A program made the translations under genes and the position numbers. This document shows positions 35,264 through 44,627 of a stretch of 63,504 nucleotides of DNA, one piece after another. The stretch spans positions 1 to 63,504 of the forward strand of contig NZ_BAEE01000026.1 in assembly GCF_000241265.1 (NCBI RefSeq), read 5' to 3'. Source of the DNA: Gordonia araii NBRC 100433. GTDB lineage: Bacteria; Actinomycetota; Actinomycetes; Mycobacteriales; Mycobacteriaceae. Below the pieces are notes generated by a model. The model was not told the DNA's origin. It saw nothing but the letters and a program-made list of their open reading frames with translations, and ran no database searches. Position 1 is the stretch's first letter, and every line of letters starts with the position of its first letter.

Positions 35264-36140
35264 CCTGTTCGTCGTCGACCTGCGGCGCGTTGCCGATCGT
35301 GTGCCGCTGACGCGCACCGGTGGCGAATCCGGCGTCGCGCAACCGCTCCTTCGCGCTGGCGGGTGCATCGGCGGCATCCTCGTCGGCGGTCAGGCGGTCG
35401 GTGGCGGCCCTGCGCCGCTGCCGGATCTCGGTGAACAGGAAATAGGCGACGCCGAGCGGGGCCATGATGCCGAATGCCAGCCACTGCAGCCCGTAGGAAA
35501 GGTACGGGCCGGACTCCAGCTGGGGGAGCGCGATCGGGGCCAACGAACCCGGCTGGTCGGCCGAGAGCTGCAGATAGAACGGCGCCAGCTCGGTGCGCTG
35601 CGCGCGGGCGACGTCCGCTGGATCGATGCTGTAGGCGGTCATGGTGCCGTCGACACGGCTCACCTCGCGCCCTGGTGACGTGCCTTCCGGCCCTCGGATC
35701 CGCGCATTGATCGTCACCGTTTCCGACGGGGGCGCTGGTACCTCCGGGATGTCGGCGGCCTTGGGGGGACGCACGTAGCCGCGGTTGACGAGGTAGGTCG
35801 CGCCCGCGGTCTCGAACGGTGTCAGAACCTCCACTGCCGGACGCCCCTCGATGCTGCGCAGCCGGAGCAGGACTTGCTGATCGGTGCGGTAGCGGCCGGT
35901 CACCGCCACCTCGCGCCACTCGGTCTCCGGATCGAAGGTTCCAGGGGTACGCACGACGTCGGCGATCGGCTCGGACGACGTGGCGACGGCCTCTCGGATG
36001 AGTTCGTTGCGATGCGACGTCGTCGAGTTCTTTCCCAATTGCCACGGCGCCAGCACCGAGAAGCACAAAGCGGCGAACGCGACGACGGCGATCCCCAGCG
36101 CGATCCAGCCGGGGCGCAGTATCGCGCGCAGAACCGACAT
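35226..36140 (-). CDS. SURF1 family protein (cytochrome oxidase assembly)
   Basis: 304 residues. Two membrane helices flank an extracytoplasmic domain: the first at about 9-31 ending in LAPWQLGKN, the second near 215-237. The conserved start of the SURF1 domain is present, as are VTGRYRTDQQVLLRLRS and YLVNRGYVRPP. SURF1 proteins help heme a insertion into cytochrome oxidase. The C-terminal 65 residues are charged and cytosolic. The ATG at 36140 is 2 bp after the ptpA stop, so ptpA-surf1 is an operon. Confidence 0.88.
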   Translation of the reverse strand: MSVLRAILRPGWIALGIAVVAFAALCFSVLAPWQLGKNSTTSHRNELIREAVATSSEPIADVVRTPGTFDPETEWREVAVTGRYRTDQQVLLRLRSIEGRPAVEVLTPFETAGATYLVNRGYVRPPKAADIPEVPAPPSETVTINARIRGPEGTSPGREVSRVDGTMTAYSIDPADVARAQRTELAPFYLQLSADQPGSLAPIALPQLESGPYLSYGLQWLAFGIMAPLGVAYFLFTEIRQRRRAATDRLTADEDAADAPASAKERLRDAGFATGARQRHTIGNAPQVDDEQVKRKLADRYGRG

Positions 36141-36142
36141 GC

Positions 36143-36628
36143 TCAGCTCACAACGGACTCGCGCAGCCGCGCTCGCACCCATTCGAGGATGCCGGGGACT
36201 GCTGCTTCGATCAGCTCGCGCGTGAGCGCGAAATCATCCTCGGTCCCGTAGTACGGGTCGGGGACGTCGGCGAGTGGGTCGGACGAGGGGTCGAAGCTGC
36301 GGAAGAGGCGCGTGCGGTCGCGCAGCCGCTTGCGCTCCAACGCGCGCAGGTGGCCGACGTCCATGGCCAGCAGTAGGTCGGCGTCGAAGTGGTCGGGGCC
36401 CAGCTGAGCGGCGACGTGCCCGTCGGGGTAGCCGTGGGCGAGCAGCTCGGTGCGGGCCCGATTGTCGGCCGGGTCACCGACGTGCCAGCCGCTGGTCCCG
36501 GCGCTCACCACGTCGACCCGGTCATCGAGGCCGGCTTCGGTCAGGGCGTGCCGCAGAATGTTCTGCCCCATGGGGGACCGGCAGATGTTTCCGGTGCACA
36601 CCACACAAATGAGGAGTTTCTCAGTCAT
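36143..36628 (-). CDS. ptpA: Low-molecular-weight protein tyrosine phosphatase PtpA
   Basis: 161 residues. The P-loop is C11-T-G-N-I-C-R17-S (VVCTGNICRSPMGQ) and the general acid is D124 in VPDPYYG. Length and motif match M. tuberculosis PtpA, a secreted phosphatase in pathogens; in this organism the role is unknown. The kinase gene ptkA that neighbours it in M. tuberculosis is absent here. TAGGCT lies 9 nt before the ATG. It is cotranscribed with the SURF1 gene. Confidence 0.92.
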   Translation of the reverse strand: MTEKLLICVVCTGNICRSPMGQNILRHALTEAGLDDRVDVVSAGTSGWHVGDPADNRARTELLAHGYPDGHVAAQLGPDHFDADLLLAMDVGHLRALERKRLRDRTRLFRSFDPSSDPLADVPDPYYGTEDDFALTRELIEAAVPGILEWVRARLRESVVS

Positions 36629-36687
36629 CGCATAACCAGCCTACGGGTAGCAGGGGCTCGGCGCGCGGGTCGGTACGCTCGACGGTT

Positions 36688-37737
36688 ATGGATCCCGACC
36701 GCCACGGCGACGCCGATGCCTGGCCCGGGATGGTCGACTTCGCGGTGAACGTGAGGCCGGGACCACCGGATTTCGTGCTCGCAGCGCTGAGCGAGTCGCT
36801 GCTCGACCTTGCCGCCTATCCGCGAGCCGAAGACGAGTTCGCGGCCCGCGCCTCGGTGGCCGAATCGCACGGACGTTCGCCCGACGAAGTGCTGCTCCTC
36901 AACGGCGTCGCGGAGGGATTCGAGTTGCTCGCCGGCCTGTCGGTGCGGCACGCCGCCGTGGTGGTGCCGTCGTTTACCGAACCGGTGTCCGCGCTGCGTC
37001 GAGCCGGGGTCCGGGTGACGGAGGTCGTGGGTGCCCAACCGTGGCGGCTGGCACAGGTGCACGACGACGTGCCGTCCGACGCGGACCTCGTCGTCGTCGG
37101 CAACCCGACGAACCCCACGTCGGTTCTGCATCCCGTCGATGACGTCCTGGCCTTTCGCGCGCCCGGACGGCTGCTCGTCGTCGACGAGGCGTTCGCCGAC
37201 CTGGCGGGCGGGTCGGTGGCCGACCGAAGCCTCGACGACGTCGTCGTGCTGCGAAGTGTGACCAAGACCTTCGGCCTGGCCGGACTGCGCGCCGGCTATC
37301 TGTTGGCCGCACCGGGTGTGATCGCCGATCTGACCAGGCGCAGGCGCAGCTGGCCGGTAGGTTCGCCGACGCTCGCCGCGCTGCGTGCGTGCACTGGGCC
37401 GCGCGGCCAGGCCTACGCGGCAGCGATGGCCGACGAGGTTGCCGGCGACCGCGATCATCTCTGCCGTCGCCTCGTCGAGGCTGGTTTCACACTCCCGGTG
37501 CGGCCGGAGGCGCCGTTCGTCCTGGCCCATCACCGGCAGGCGGCGACAATCCGGGAACAGTTGGCGCGCCGGGGATTCGCCGTGCGTTCCGCGGCGAACT
37601 TCACCGGCCTCTCGGATCGGTATCTGCGTTTCGCGGTCCGGGGGCGAGAGGTCGTCGATGATCTATCCCGTGCGCTCGAGGCGGTACTCGCCGACGAGTC
37701 GCGGATGTCGGGGTCGAAGGAGGAGTCCGGTGGCTGA
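36688..37737 (+). CDS. cobC: Threonine-phosphate decarboxylase-like aminotransferase CobC
   Basis: 349 residues. Fold-type I PLP enzyme. Family marks are DFAVNVRPGPPDFVLAAL, LLNGVAEGFELLAGL, VVGNPTNPTSVLHP, VVDEAFADL and the Schiff-base Lys in RSVTKTFGLAGLRAGY. By synteny with Rv2231c it is the CobC-type enzyme that supplies aminopropanol phosphate for cobalamin; histidinol-phosphate transaminase activity is the alternative for this fold. TACGCT is 8 nt upstream. The stop overlaps the next gene by 8 bp. Confidence 0.85.
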   Translation: MDPDRHGDADAWPGMVDFAVNVRPGPPDFVLAALSESLLDLAAYPRAEDEFAARASVAESHGRSPDEVLLLNGVAEGFELLAGLSVRHAAVVVPSFTEPVSALRRAGVRVTEVVGAQPWRLAQVHDDVPSDADLVVVGNPTNPTSVLHPVDDVLAFRAPGRLLVVDEAFADLAGGSVADRSLDDVVVLRSVTKTFGLAGLRAGYLLAAPGVIADLTRRRRSWPVGSPTLAALRACTGPRGQAYAAAMADEVAGDRDHLCRRLVEAGFTLPVRPEAPFVLAHHRQAATIREQLARRGFAVRSAANFTGLSDRYLRFAVRGREVVDDLSRALEAVLADESRMSGSKEESGG

Positions 37738-38860
37738 GGATGTAGCGCTCGTACGGGTGATCGAGCGGTTGGAGGAGGCTTACCCGCCTCGGCTCGCGGA
37801 GCACTGGGATTCGGTCGGTCTCGTGTGCGGCGATCCCGCCGAGCCCGTTCGCCGCGCGCTCGTGTGCGTCGATGTCACCGACGACGTCGTCGCGGCGGCG
37901 ATCGACCGCGAATGCCAACTCATCGTCGCCCACCATCCATTGCTGCTGCGCGGCGTAGATACCGTGGCGGCGTCCACCCCCAAGGGTGCGTTGATTCATC
38001 GTCTGATCCGTGCGGGATGTGCGCTGTTCACCGCGCACACCAATGCCGATAGCGCTCGACCTGGCGTGTCCGACGCGCTGGCGGACCTGCTCGGCCTCGG
38101 CGACACCGTCCCGCTCCGGCCGCTGCCCTCCGGGGATTTGGACAAGTGGGTCGTCATGGTGCCGGTCGACGACGCCTCGGCGGTCCGATCGGCGATGTTC
38201 GCCGCGGGCGCCGGTGAGATCGGCGACTACCGGCACTGCGCGTGGTCGGTCGTCGGCACCGGTCAGTTCGAACCGTTGCCCGGCGCGGCACCGGCGATCG
38301 GTGAGATCGGCGGGCTGAGCGAGGTGGCCGAGGCGCGCGTCGAGATGGTCGCGTCGCGGCGTGTCCGCGAGGAGGTTCTCGCGTCGTTGCGGTCAGCGCA
38401 TCCGTATGAAGAACCGGCCTTCGACGTCTTCGAGCTGGCCGCCCTGCCGAGCGGCGTCGGATTGGGGCGCGTGGGCGAGCTGTCGGAAGAACTGTCGTTG
38501 CGCGAGTTTGCCGACTTTGTCGCGAGTCGGCTGCCGACCGCACCCTGGGGGATCCGCGCCGCCGGTGACCCGCAGCGCCGGATTCGTCGTGTCGCGGTAT
38601 GCGGCGGGGCGGGAGATTCCCTCATCGACGATGCGGTGCGGGCCGCTGCCGACGTCTACGTGACCGGGGACCTCCGGCATCATGTCGTCGATGAGGCGTT
38701 GCGCGCGGGTGGGCCGGCCTTCGTGGATGCGGGGCATTGGGCGACGGAGTTCCCGTGGTGCGGCTCGGTGGCCAAGATGCTGACCTCGCTCGGGGTGGAG
38801 ACGACCGTGCATTCCGAACCGACCGACCCGTTCAGGTTGCACGGCGCGTCCGCGCACTAG
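37730..38860 (+). CDS. Nif3-like dinuclear metal center hexameric protein
   Basis: 376 residues, the long Nif3/YqfO type with an inserted PII-like domain (about residues 135-225). Metal ligands: the HHP in LIVAHHPLLLRG, the H and D in FTAHTNADSARPG, and the C-terminal H and E in DAGHWATEFP. AEHWDSVGLVCGDP is the N-terminal signature. The biochemical role is not established; GTP cyclohydrolase-like folding is known. The GTG overlaps the end of cobC and has AAGGAGG upstream. Same order as Rv2230c. Confidence 0.88.
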   Translation: MAEDVALVRVIERLEEAYPPRLAEHWDSVGLVCGDPAEPVRRALVCVDVTDDVVAAAIDRECQLIVAHHPLLLRGVDTVAASTPKGALIHRLIRAGCALFTAHTNADSARPGVSDALADLLGLGDTVPLRPLPSGDLDKWVVMVPVDDASAVRSAMFAAGAGEIGDYRHCAWSVVGTGQFEPLPGAAPAIGEIGGLSEVAEARVEMVASRRVREEVLASLRSAHPYEEPAFDVFELAALPSGVGLGRVGELSEELSLREFADFVASRLPTAPWGIRAAGDPQRRIRRVAVCGGAGDSLIDDAVRAAADVYVTGDLRHHVVDEALRAGGPAFVDAGHWATEFPWCGSVAKMLTSLGVETTVHSEPTDPFRLHGASAH

Positions 38861-39000
38861 GCACGGTCGGCGGGAATCTGGGCACGGTCGGCGGGAATCT
38901 GGGCACGGTCGGCGGGAATCTGGGCACGGTCGGCGGGAATCTGGGCACGGTCGGCGGGAATGTGGGCACGGTCGGCGGGAATCTGGGCACGGTCGGCGGG
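38861..39000 (+). repeat. Tandem repeat of a 21-bp unit, six full copies plus 14 bp
   Basis: The unit GCACGGTCGGCGGGAATCTG plus G starts at 38861, 38882, 38903, 38924, 38945 and 38966, with a partial copy at 38987-39000. Copies are identical except one C-to-G change in the fifth. The array begins immediately after the Nif3-like stop codon and ends 4 bp before the TACACT of the next gene. A frame through it gives LGTVGGN repeats, but nothing suggests translation. Confidence 0.97.
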
Positions 39001-39017
39001 CAAGTACACTCGCGCAG

Positions 39018-39755
39018 ATGAAGGTCGAGGCGGCGCGGCAGCGAATCATGCTCGAGGTGGCCGAGGTCGACGCCGATCTGGCCAAACTGCGCCATCGTCG
39101 CGCCAATCTTCCCGAAGAGCAGGAGATGGCCGATCTGCGCGACCGCATCGCCGTCGCTCGCGACGACGCGGTCCGGGCGGATATCGCCGCACAGGACCTC
39201 GACCGCGAATACCAGCGGCTCGACACCGAGATCAACGGGATGCGCATTCGCGAGGAACACGACAAGGAACTGCTGGACCGGCCGGGGATGGCCGCCAAAG
39301 CGCTGGCCGAACTGCAGCATGAACTTGCCGGATTGGCGCGCCGCCGGGCGGTGGCGGAGGACGAACTCCTGGACTTGATGGAGCAGCAGGAGGCGACGTC
39401 GGCGGAGAAAGCGCGCGCCGAGGCCGCGGTGGCGGCTCTCGAGGTGGATCTGGAGCAGGTCACCTCGCGACGCGACGCCGCCGGCACCGACCTCGACGAG
39501 AAGGTCGCCGACTTGGAGGCGCGGCGCACAGCGATTGTCGCGGACGCACCAGCCGAACTGCTCACGGTCTACGACCGCCAGCAGTCCCATGGAAAACCGG
39601 GCGCCGGGCTGCTGCGTCAACGACGGTGCGGCGCGTGCCGGATGGAACTGGACCGAGGCACCCTTTCGCAGATCGCGACCGCTGCCGAGGACGAGGTGCT
39701 GCGATGCGAAGAATGCGGCGCGCTGCTCATCCGGACCCATGAGTCGGGACTGTGA
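39018..39755 (+). CDS. Coiled-coil zinc-ribbon protein (Rv2229c-like, CT398 fold)
   Basis: 245 residues. A long antiparallel coiled coil (about 5-185, rich in Ala, Arg, Glu and Asp) is followed by a C4 zinc ribbon: the CGACRMEL pair and the LRCEECGALL pair near the C-terminus. The family may act in secretion or transcription; no firm function. TACACT lies 7 nt before the ATG, just after the 21-bp tandem repeat. The stop overlaps the next gene's GTG. Confidence 0.85.
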   Translation: MKVEAARQRIMLEVAEVDADLAKLRHRRANLPEEQEMADLRDRIAVARDDAVRADIAAQDLDREYQRLDTEINGMRIREEHDKELLDRPGMAAKALAELQHELAGLARRRAVAEDELLDLMEQQEATSAEKARAEAAVAALEVDLEQVTSRRDAAGTDLDEKVADLEARRTAIVADAPAELLTVYDRQQSHGKPGAGLLRQRRCGACRMELDRGTLSQIATAAEDEVLRCEECGALLIRTHESGL

Positions 39756-40387
39756 CCGGAGTGGAGTCGACCCGCCTCGTCCTCCTGCGTCACGGGCAGA
39801 CGCCGCTGTCGGTCGAGCGCCGGTACTCCGGACGCGACGATGTCGCACTAACCGAACTCGGCGTCGACCAGGCCGCCCGAGCCGCCGGCCGGCTCGCGAA
39901 TTGGCCGATCTCGGCGATCGTTTGTTCGCCGCTGCGGCGGACCAGGCAGACCGCGGAACCGCTTGCCGCGGCTGCCGGGTTACCGGTCACCGTCGATGAC
40001 CGGCTGATCGAGGCCGACTTCGGCGAATGGGAAGGTCTCACGTTCACCGAGGCGGCGCAGCGCGACCCCGAGTTGCACCGTGAGTGGGTCGGTGACGAAG
40101 TGATCGCTCCGCCCGGCGGGGAGAGCTTCGCCGACGCCGCGCGGCGGGTCGCCGACGCGCGCGCCGCGATCGTCGCCGACCATCCGGGTCAGACCGTCGT
40201 CGTGGTCAGTCACGTGACACGGATCAAATCGATACTTCGCGACGCCATGCGCGTCGGTCCGGAACTCCTCTACGGGCTGCATCTGGATCTGGCTTCGGTA
40301 TCGCTGGTGGAGTTCTTCGCCGATGGCGGATCTGTGGGTCGCCTGGTGAACGACACGTCTCACCTGCGCAGTTACCCACTCGGTTAG
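39752..40387 (+). CDS. Histidine phosphatase family protein, alpha-ribazole phosphatase-like (CobC/Rv2228c C-terminal domain)
   Basis: 211 residues. The phosphohistidine motif is LLRHGQTPLS (R13, H14), then EADFGEWEGLTF, GGESFADAARR and the second His in VVVSHVTRIKS. In M. tuberculosis the syntenic Rv2228c is a fusion of RNase HI and this domain; here the protein begins directly with the phosphatase. A role removing phosphate from alpha-ribazole phosphate in cobalamin synthesis is inferred. The GTG overlaps the zinc-ribbon stop by 4 bp. Confidence 0.87.
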   Translation: MTGVESTRLVLLRHGQTPLSVERRYSGRDDVALTELGVDQAARAAGRLANWPISAIVCSPLRRTRQTAEPLAAAAGLPVTVDDRLIEADFGEWEGLTFTEAAQRDPELHREWVGDEVIAPPGGESFADAARRVADARAAIVADHPGQTVVVVSHVTRIKSILRDAMRVGPELLYGLHLDLASVSLVEFFADGGSVGRLVNDTSHLRSYPLG

Positions 40388-40422
40388 CGTCGGCGCCGCA
40401 CCCGGTGCGTGTACTCTGAACG

Positions 40423-40828
<406 letters not shown>

Positions 40829-41020
40829 ACCACTCACTCCGTCGGAATCACGGGTGGTCTATCCGGACGACCCGGGTGTTGCGGGTGCTTGCAGCTGGTG
40901 GTTGGCTTATTCTCATCGGACGCGACGACGACGTGCGCCGCAACCCGATCTAGTTGGATCCCAGCGTGTTAATCTCAGCCGGTTGTCTGGGCTACACGCC
41001 CTGTTCGGAATGGGGAAAAG

Positions 41021-42313
41021 GTGAATAGGACGTTCAAGACCGCGGTGGTTGCACTCGCGGCAACCCTAGGCTTGATGACGGGTGCGGGACCGGTCACGGC
41101 CGATCCCGTTGCGGTCAACGAACGCGTCAGCAAGGCGCTGGTGTTCTTGCTCGTGCAGTTCACCGGGCAGGTGCAGATCCCCTTCACCGACGGTGCGGCG
41201 TGGTCCGAAGATGTCTCCGCCGGTGCGCTGTGCACGGGTTACATCGTCGATCCGACCGGGTTCGTGGCGACTGCGGGCCACTGCGTCAACGTGTCCGACG
41301 ACAGCCTCAAGAACGAGATCCGCGAGCAGGCGGTGATCGCCCTCGCCAAGAAGCAGAACCGTGACGCCACCTGGGCGTCGAACATCTATCGGCGTGCCGT
41401 TAGCGAGGCGTGGCCGGTGCGCGGCGCCGGTGGCGACGGCGAGAAGCCGACGGTGTCGGTGAAAGCCAAGCAGGCATCGGGCCCCAACCAGGTGATCCGC
41501 GAGTGGACGACGCTGCAGGTGGTGGCTTCGCAGGCGTTCCGTGACGGTGACAACGCGATCCTGAAGATCAACTCGGCGCCCGGTCAGCTCACCGCGCTGC
41601 CGATCGCGAAGGACGTCCCGAAGACCGGTGAGTCGATCACCAGCGTCGGCTTCCCGTCGCAAGTCCGCAAGGTCAGCGACGACATCACGCTGCCGCAGCC
41701 GTCCTTCAAGACGGGGACCGTGTCGTCGCGGCAGCAGAATCCCAGCGGTGTGGCACAGACCGAGGTCTCGGCGACTCTCGGTAAGGGCATGTCGGGCGGC
41801 CCGACGGTCAACGCCGCGGGCGAGGTCATCGGCACCAACTCGATGAAGACCGTGTCCAGTGACGAGACCTCCGAGTTCGGGTTCATCACCGACAACGTCG
41901 CGTTGCGCCTGTACCTGCAGAACAACGGCGTCGCGCTCGCCGCACCCGAGGAAGAGGGCTCGGGGCTGAACATGTGGATCTGGCTGGGACCGCTGATCGG
42001 CCTGCTGGCGCTCATTCTCATCGTCGGCCTCGTCCTCGGGCTTCGCCGCAAGCCGAAGTCGGGTCCGCCCAACTTCGGTGGGGGCGGAGGCCCGGGCGGT
42101 GGTGGATCGCCGTTCGGCGGGCCCACGGCCCCGCAGGGCATCGGACAGTTCGGTGCACCCACGCCGCCCGCGCAGCCGTCGGGATTCCCGCCGCCTTCGC
42201 CGCAACCGGGATTCGGAACCCCGCCGCCGCAGTCGGGACCGTCCTTCGGTCAGCCCGGTTTCCCCCCGCCCGGTCAGCAGCCCGGGTACCCGGGCTCGCA
42301 GTTCGGTCGCTAA
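41021..42313 (+). CDS. Secreted membrane-anchored trypsin-like serine protease, first of a tandem pair
   Basis: 430 residues. Signal peptide of about 28 residues (ending PVTADP), then an S1-type domain with H87 (ATAGHCVN), D177 (DGDNAILKIN) and S258 (GKGMSGGPTVN). One helix (about 310-335, MWIWLGPLIGLLALILIV) follows, then a basic stop-transfer and a cytosolic Gly/Pro/Gln-rich tail. The layout puts the protease outside and the disordered tail inside. Substrates are unknown. GGGGAAAAG precedes the GTG. Confidence 0.85.
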   Translation: MNRTFKTAVVALAATLGLMTGAGPVTADPVAVNERVSKALVFLLVQFTGQVQIPFTDGAAWSEDVSAGALCTGYIVDPTGFVATAGHCVNVSDDSLKNEIREQAVIALAKKQNRDATWASNIYRRAVSEAWPVRGAGGDGEKPTVSVKAKQASGPNQVIREWTTLQVVASQAFRDGDNAILKINSAPGQLTALPIAKDVPKTGESITSVGFPSQVRKVSDDITLPQPSFKTGTVSSRQQNPSGVAQTEVSATLGKGMSGGPTVNAAGEVIGTNSMKTVSSDETSEFGFITDNVALRLYLQNNGVALAAPEEEGSGLNMWIWLGPLIGLLALILIVGLVLGLRRKPKSGPPNFGGGGGPGGGGSPFGGPTAPQGIGQFGAPTPPAQPSGFPPPSPQPGFGTPPPQSGPSFGQPGFPPPGQQPGYPGSQFGR

Positions 42314-42378
42314 CCGGTCGGTATTTCGCCCATCCGCGCGTTCCGCCAATTTGTCCGGTTAGTCTGACCGGAGCGATC

Positions 42379-43656
42379 ATGGCCGACCGCGCTGGCGGTT
42401 GCGGAGTGAAACGGGGAATGGTGCGTACAACAGTCAAACTGGCGGCGATCGCCGTCGCGGCCGCGATGGGCCTGCTGTCGGGATCCGGCCCGGCCGTCGC
42501 CGATCCCGTGTCGGTCAACGAAAAGGTCAGCAAGGCACTGGTCTTCCTGCAGATGACCGTCACCGGGCAGGTTCAGATTCCGTTCGAAAGCGGTCCGAAG
42601 TGGTCGCAGGACGTCGAGTTCAGCGGCGTCTGCTCGGGCTACGTCGTCGACCCCACCGGATTCATCGCCACCGCGGGCCACTGTGTCTACACCGGCGACG
42701 ACCAGACGAAGAACATGCTGAGGCAGAAGGCCGTCGTCGCGCTGGCGTCCGCTCAGCGTCGCGACAGTGCGTGGGCCACCACCATCTACCGCCGTGCCCT
42801 GAACGAGGGGTGGCCGGTTCGTGCGGCGGGTGGCGATGGCGAGAAGCCGTCGGTGTCGGTCAAGGTGAAGCAGCCCGGCGGACCGAATCAGGTGATCCGC
42901 GACTGGACCACGGTCCAGGTGGTCTCGAGCCAGTCGTTCAAGGACGGCGACAACGCGATTCTGAAGCTGAACTCGCCGCCCGGCGAGCTGACGGCGCTGC
43001 CGATCAGCACGGAGATTCCGAAGGCGGGCGAAGCCGTCACCAGTGTCGGATTCCCCGGTCAGGTGCGACGCGTCAGCGATGACATCACCCTGCCCCAGCC
43101 GTCGTTCAAGACCGGCACCGTATCGTCGCGCCAGCAGAACTCGGCCGGCGCCGCGCAGACCGAGGTGTCGGCCACGATCGGCAAGGGCATGTCGGGCGGG
43201 CCCACGGTGAACGCGGACGGGCTCGTGATCGGCACGAACTCGATGAAGACCGTCTCGCAGGAAGAGTCCTCGGAATTCGGTTTCGTCACCGACAACATCG
43301 CGCTGCGGAACTACCTGCAGAGCAACGGAGCGGTACTGGTCAGTGCCGAGCCGGCCGGTTCGAAGCTGAGCATGTGGGTCTGGTTGGGACCGCTGATCGG
43401 AGTCATCCTGCTGCTGGCCATCGTCGGGCTGCTTCTCGGGTTCCGGCGTAAGCCGGCGCCCGTTGCCGCGTACCCCGTTCAGGGGACCGGCCCGCTACCC
43501 GGAGCTCCGCAAGCACCGTTCACGGGGCAGGTTCCCGGTCCGATTCCGGCTCCGCCGCCACCGCCGGGGCCGGCGCAGCATCCGGGGCAGGGGCCCAACC
43601 CGTACCAGCCGCCGACGGCGCCGCCACCGCCCCCTGGGCCGGGACCGATCGGCTAA
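42379..43656 (+). CDS. Secreted membrane-anchored trypsin-like serine protease, second of a tandem pair
   Basis: 425 residues, highly similar to its upstream neighbour over the whole protease domain. H101, D191 and S272 are the triad by alignment (ATAGHCVY, DGDNAILKLN, GKGMSGGPTVN). The helix MWVWLGPLIGVILLLAIVG is kept, and the tail is Pro-rich rather than Gly-rich. ATG 42379 has GGAG five bases upstream and TAGTCT near -10; starts at 42406, 42418 and 42421 are alternatives. The stop overlaps the convergent pip gene by 4 bp. Confidence 0.83.
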   Translation: MADRAGGCGVKRGMVRTTVKLAAIAVAAAMGLLSGSGPAVADPVSVNEKVSKALVFLQMTVTGQVQIPFESGPKWSQDVEFSGVCSGYVVDPTGFIATAGHCVYTGDDQTKNMLRQKAVVALASAQRRDSAWATTIYRRALNEGWPVRAAGGDGEKPSVSVKVKQPGGPNQVIRDWTTVQVVSSQSFKDGDNAILKLNSPPGELTALPISTEIPKAGEAVTSVGFPGQVRRVSDDITLPQPSFKTGTVSSRQQNSAGAAQTEVSATIGKGMSGGPTVNADGLVIGTNSMKTVSQEESSEFGFVTDNIALRNYLQSNGAVLVSAEPAGSKLSMWVWLGPLIGVILLLAIVGLLLGFRRKPAPVAAYPVQGTGPLPGAPQAPFTGQVPGPIPAPPPPPGPAQHPGQGPNPYQPPTAPPPPPGPGPIG

Positions 43657-44609
43657 CGCCCGGCGAATCCGTCAGTGGCGGCCACCAGCGCGTCGACGAT
43701 CCCGGGTTCGAACGATGCGTGCCCGGCGTCGTCGACGATCGCCAGTGTTGCGCTCGGCCACGCGCGATGCAGGTCCCACGCGCTGCGCATCGGACAGACG
43801 ACGTCGTAGCGCCCCTGGACGATGACCGCGGGGATGTCGGCGATCCGGTCGATCTCGTCGAGGAGTTGTCCGTCGCGCAGGAAGCCGCCGTGGGTGAAGT
43901 AGTGGTTCTCGATCTTGGCGAACGCCAGCGCGAACCGCTCGGGGTCGTCGAACGGTTCCTCCGGCCGGGGGAGAAGGTAGCTGGTCGAGGTCTCCCAGGT
44001 GGTCCACGCGAGCGCGGCTGCGAGGGCCTGATCGTGGTCCGGCCCGGTGAGGATGCGGTGGTAGGCGGCGACGAGATCGCCGTCACGCTCGTCGTCGGGG
44101 ATGGGTGCGAGGTAGCCCTCCCACCGGTCGGGGAAGACGTTGGCGGCTCCGCCGTTGTAGTACCAGTCGATCTCGCTGCGGCGCAGCAGGAAGATGCCGC
44201 GCAGCACGAGTTCGGTGACCCGGTCCGGGTGCGCCTGCGCGTAGGCCAGCCCGAGCGTCGAACCCCATGATCCGCCGAAGACCTGCCAGCGCGACACCCC
44301 CAGATGCTTGCGCAGCTTCTCCATGTCGGCGATGAGGTGCTGGGTGGTGTTCACCGAGAGGTCGGCGCCGTCGGCGATATGGGGACGCGATCGCCCGCAA
44401 CCGCGCTGGTCGAAGAGCACGATCCGGTAGCGGTCGGGGTCGAAGAAGCGGCGTTGCCGGCCCGACGTCCCGCCGCCGGGACCGCCGTGGACGAAAACGG
44501 TGGGTTTGCCCTCGGGGTTCCCCGAGACCTCCCAGTAGAGTTCCTGGCCGTCACCGACGTCGAGGTGACCGTGGTCGTGCGGTTCGATCTCCGGATACAG
44601 CTCGCGCAT
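43653..44609 (-). CDS. pip: Proline iminopeptidase
   Basis: 318 residues. Alpha/beta hydrolase (peptidase S33) that removes N-terminal proline. Marks: VFVHGGPGGGTSGRQRRFFD (oxyanion HGGPGG), FDQRGCGRSRPH, nucleophile S114 in VFGGSWGSTLGLAYA, the Asp region QGRYDVVCP and the His in DDAGHASFEPG. Full length for the family. TACGCT ends 6 nt before the ATG, so it is probably leaderless. It ends convergently on the second protease gene. Confidence 0.92.
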   Translation of the reverse strand: MRELYPEIEPHDHGHLDVGDGQELYWEVSGNPEGKPTVFVHGGPGGGTSGRQRRFFDPDRYRIVLFDQRGCGRSRPHIADGADLSVNTTQHLIADMEKLRKHLGVSRWQVFGGSWGSTLGLAYAQAHPDRVTELVLRGIFLLRRSEIDWYYNGGAANVFPDRWEGYLAPIPDDERDGDLVAAYHRILTGPDHDQALAAALAWTTWETSTSYLLPRPEEPFDDPERFALAFAKIENHYFTHGGFLRDGQLLDEIDRIADIPAVIVQGRYDVVCPMRSAWDLHRAWPSATLAIVDDAGHASFEPGIVDALVAATDGFAGR

Positions 44610-44627
44610 GCACCCAGCGTAGTGAGA

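Noticed and set aside
38861..39000. Possible CRISPR array
   Set aside because: The repeats are directly adjacent with no unique spacers, and no cas genes are present.
38737..39021. A frame giving LGTVGGN heptad repeats
   Set aside because: It is the translation of the 21-bp tandem repeat, with no SD and no start of its own; the array lies between two clear genes.
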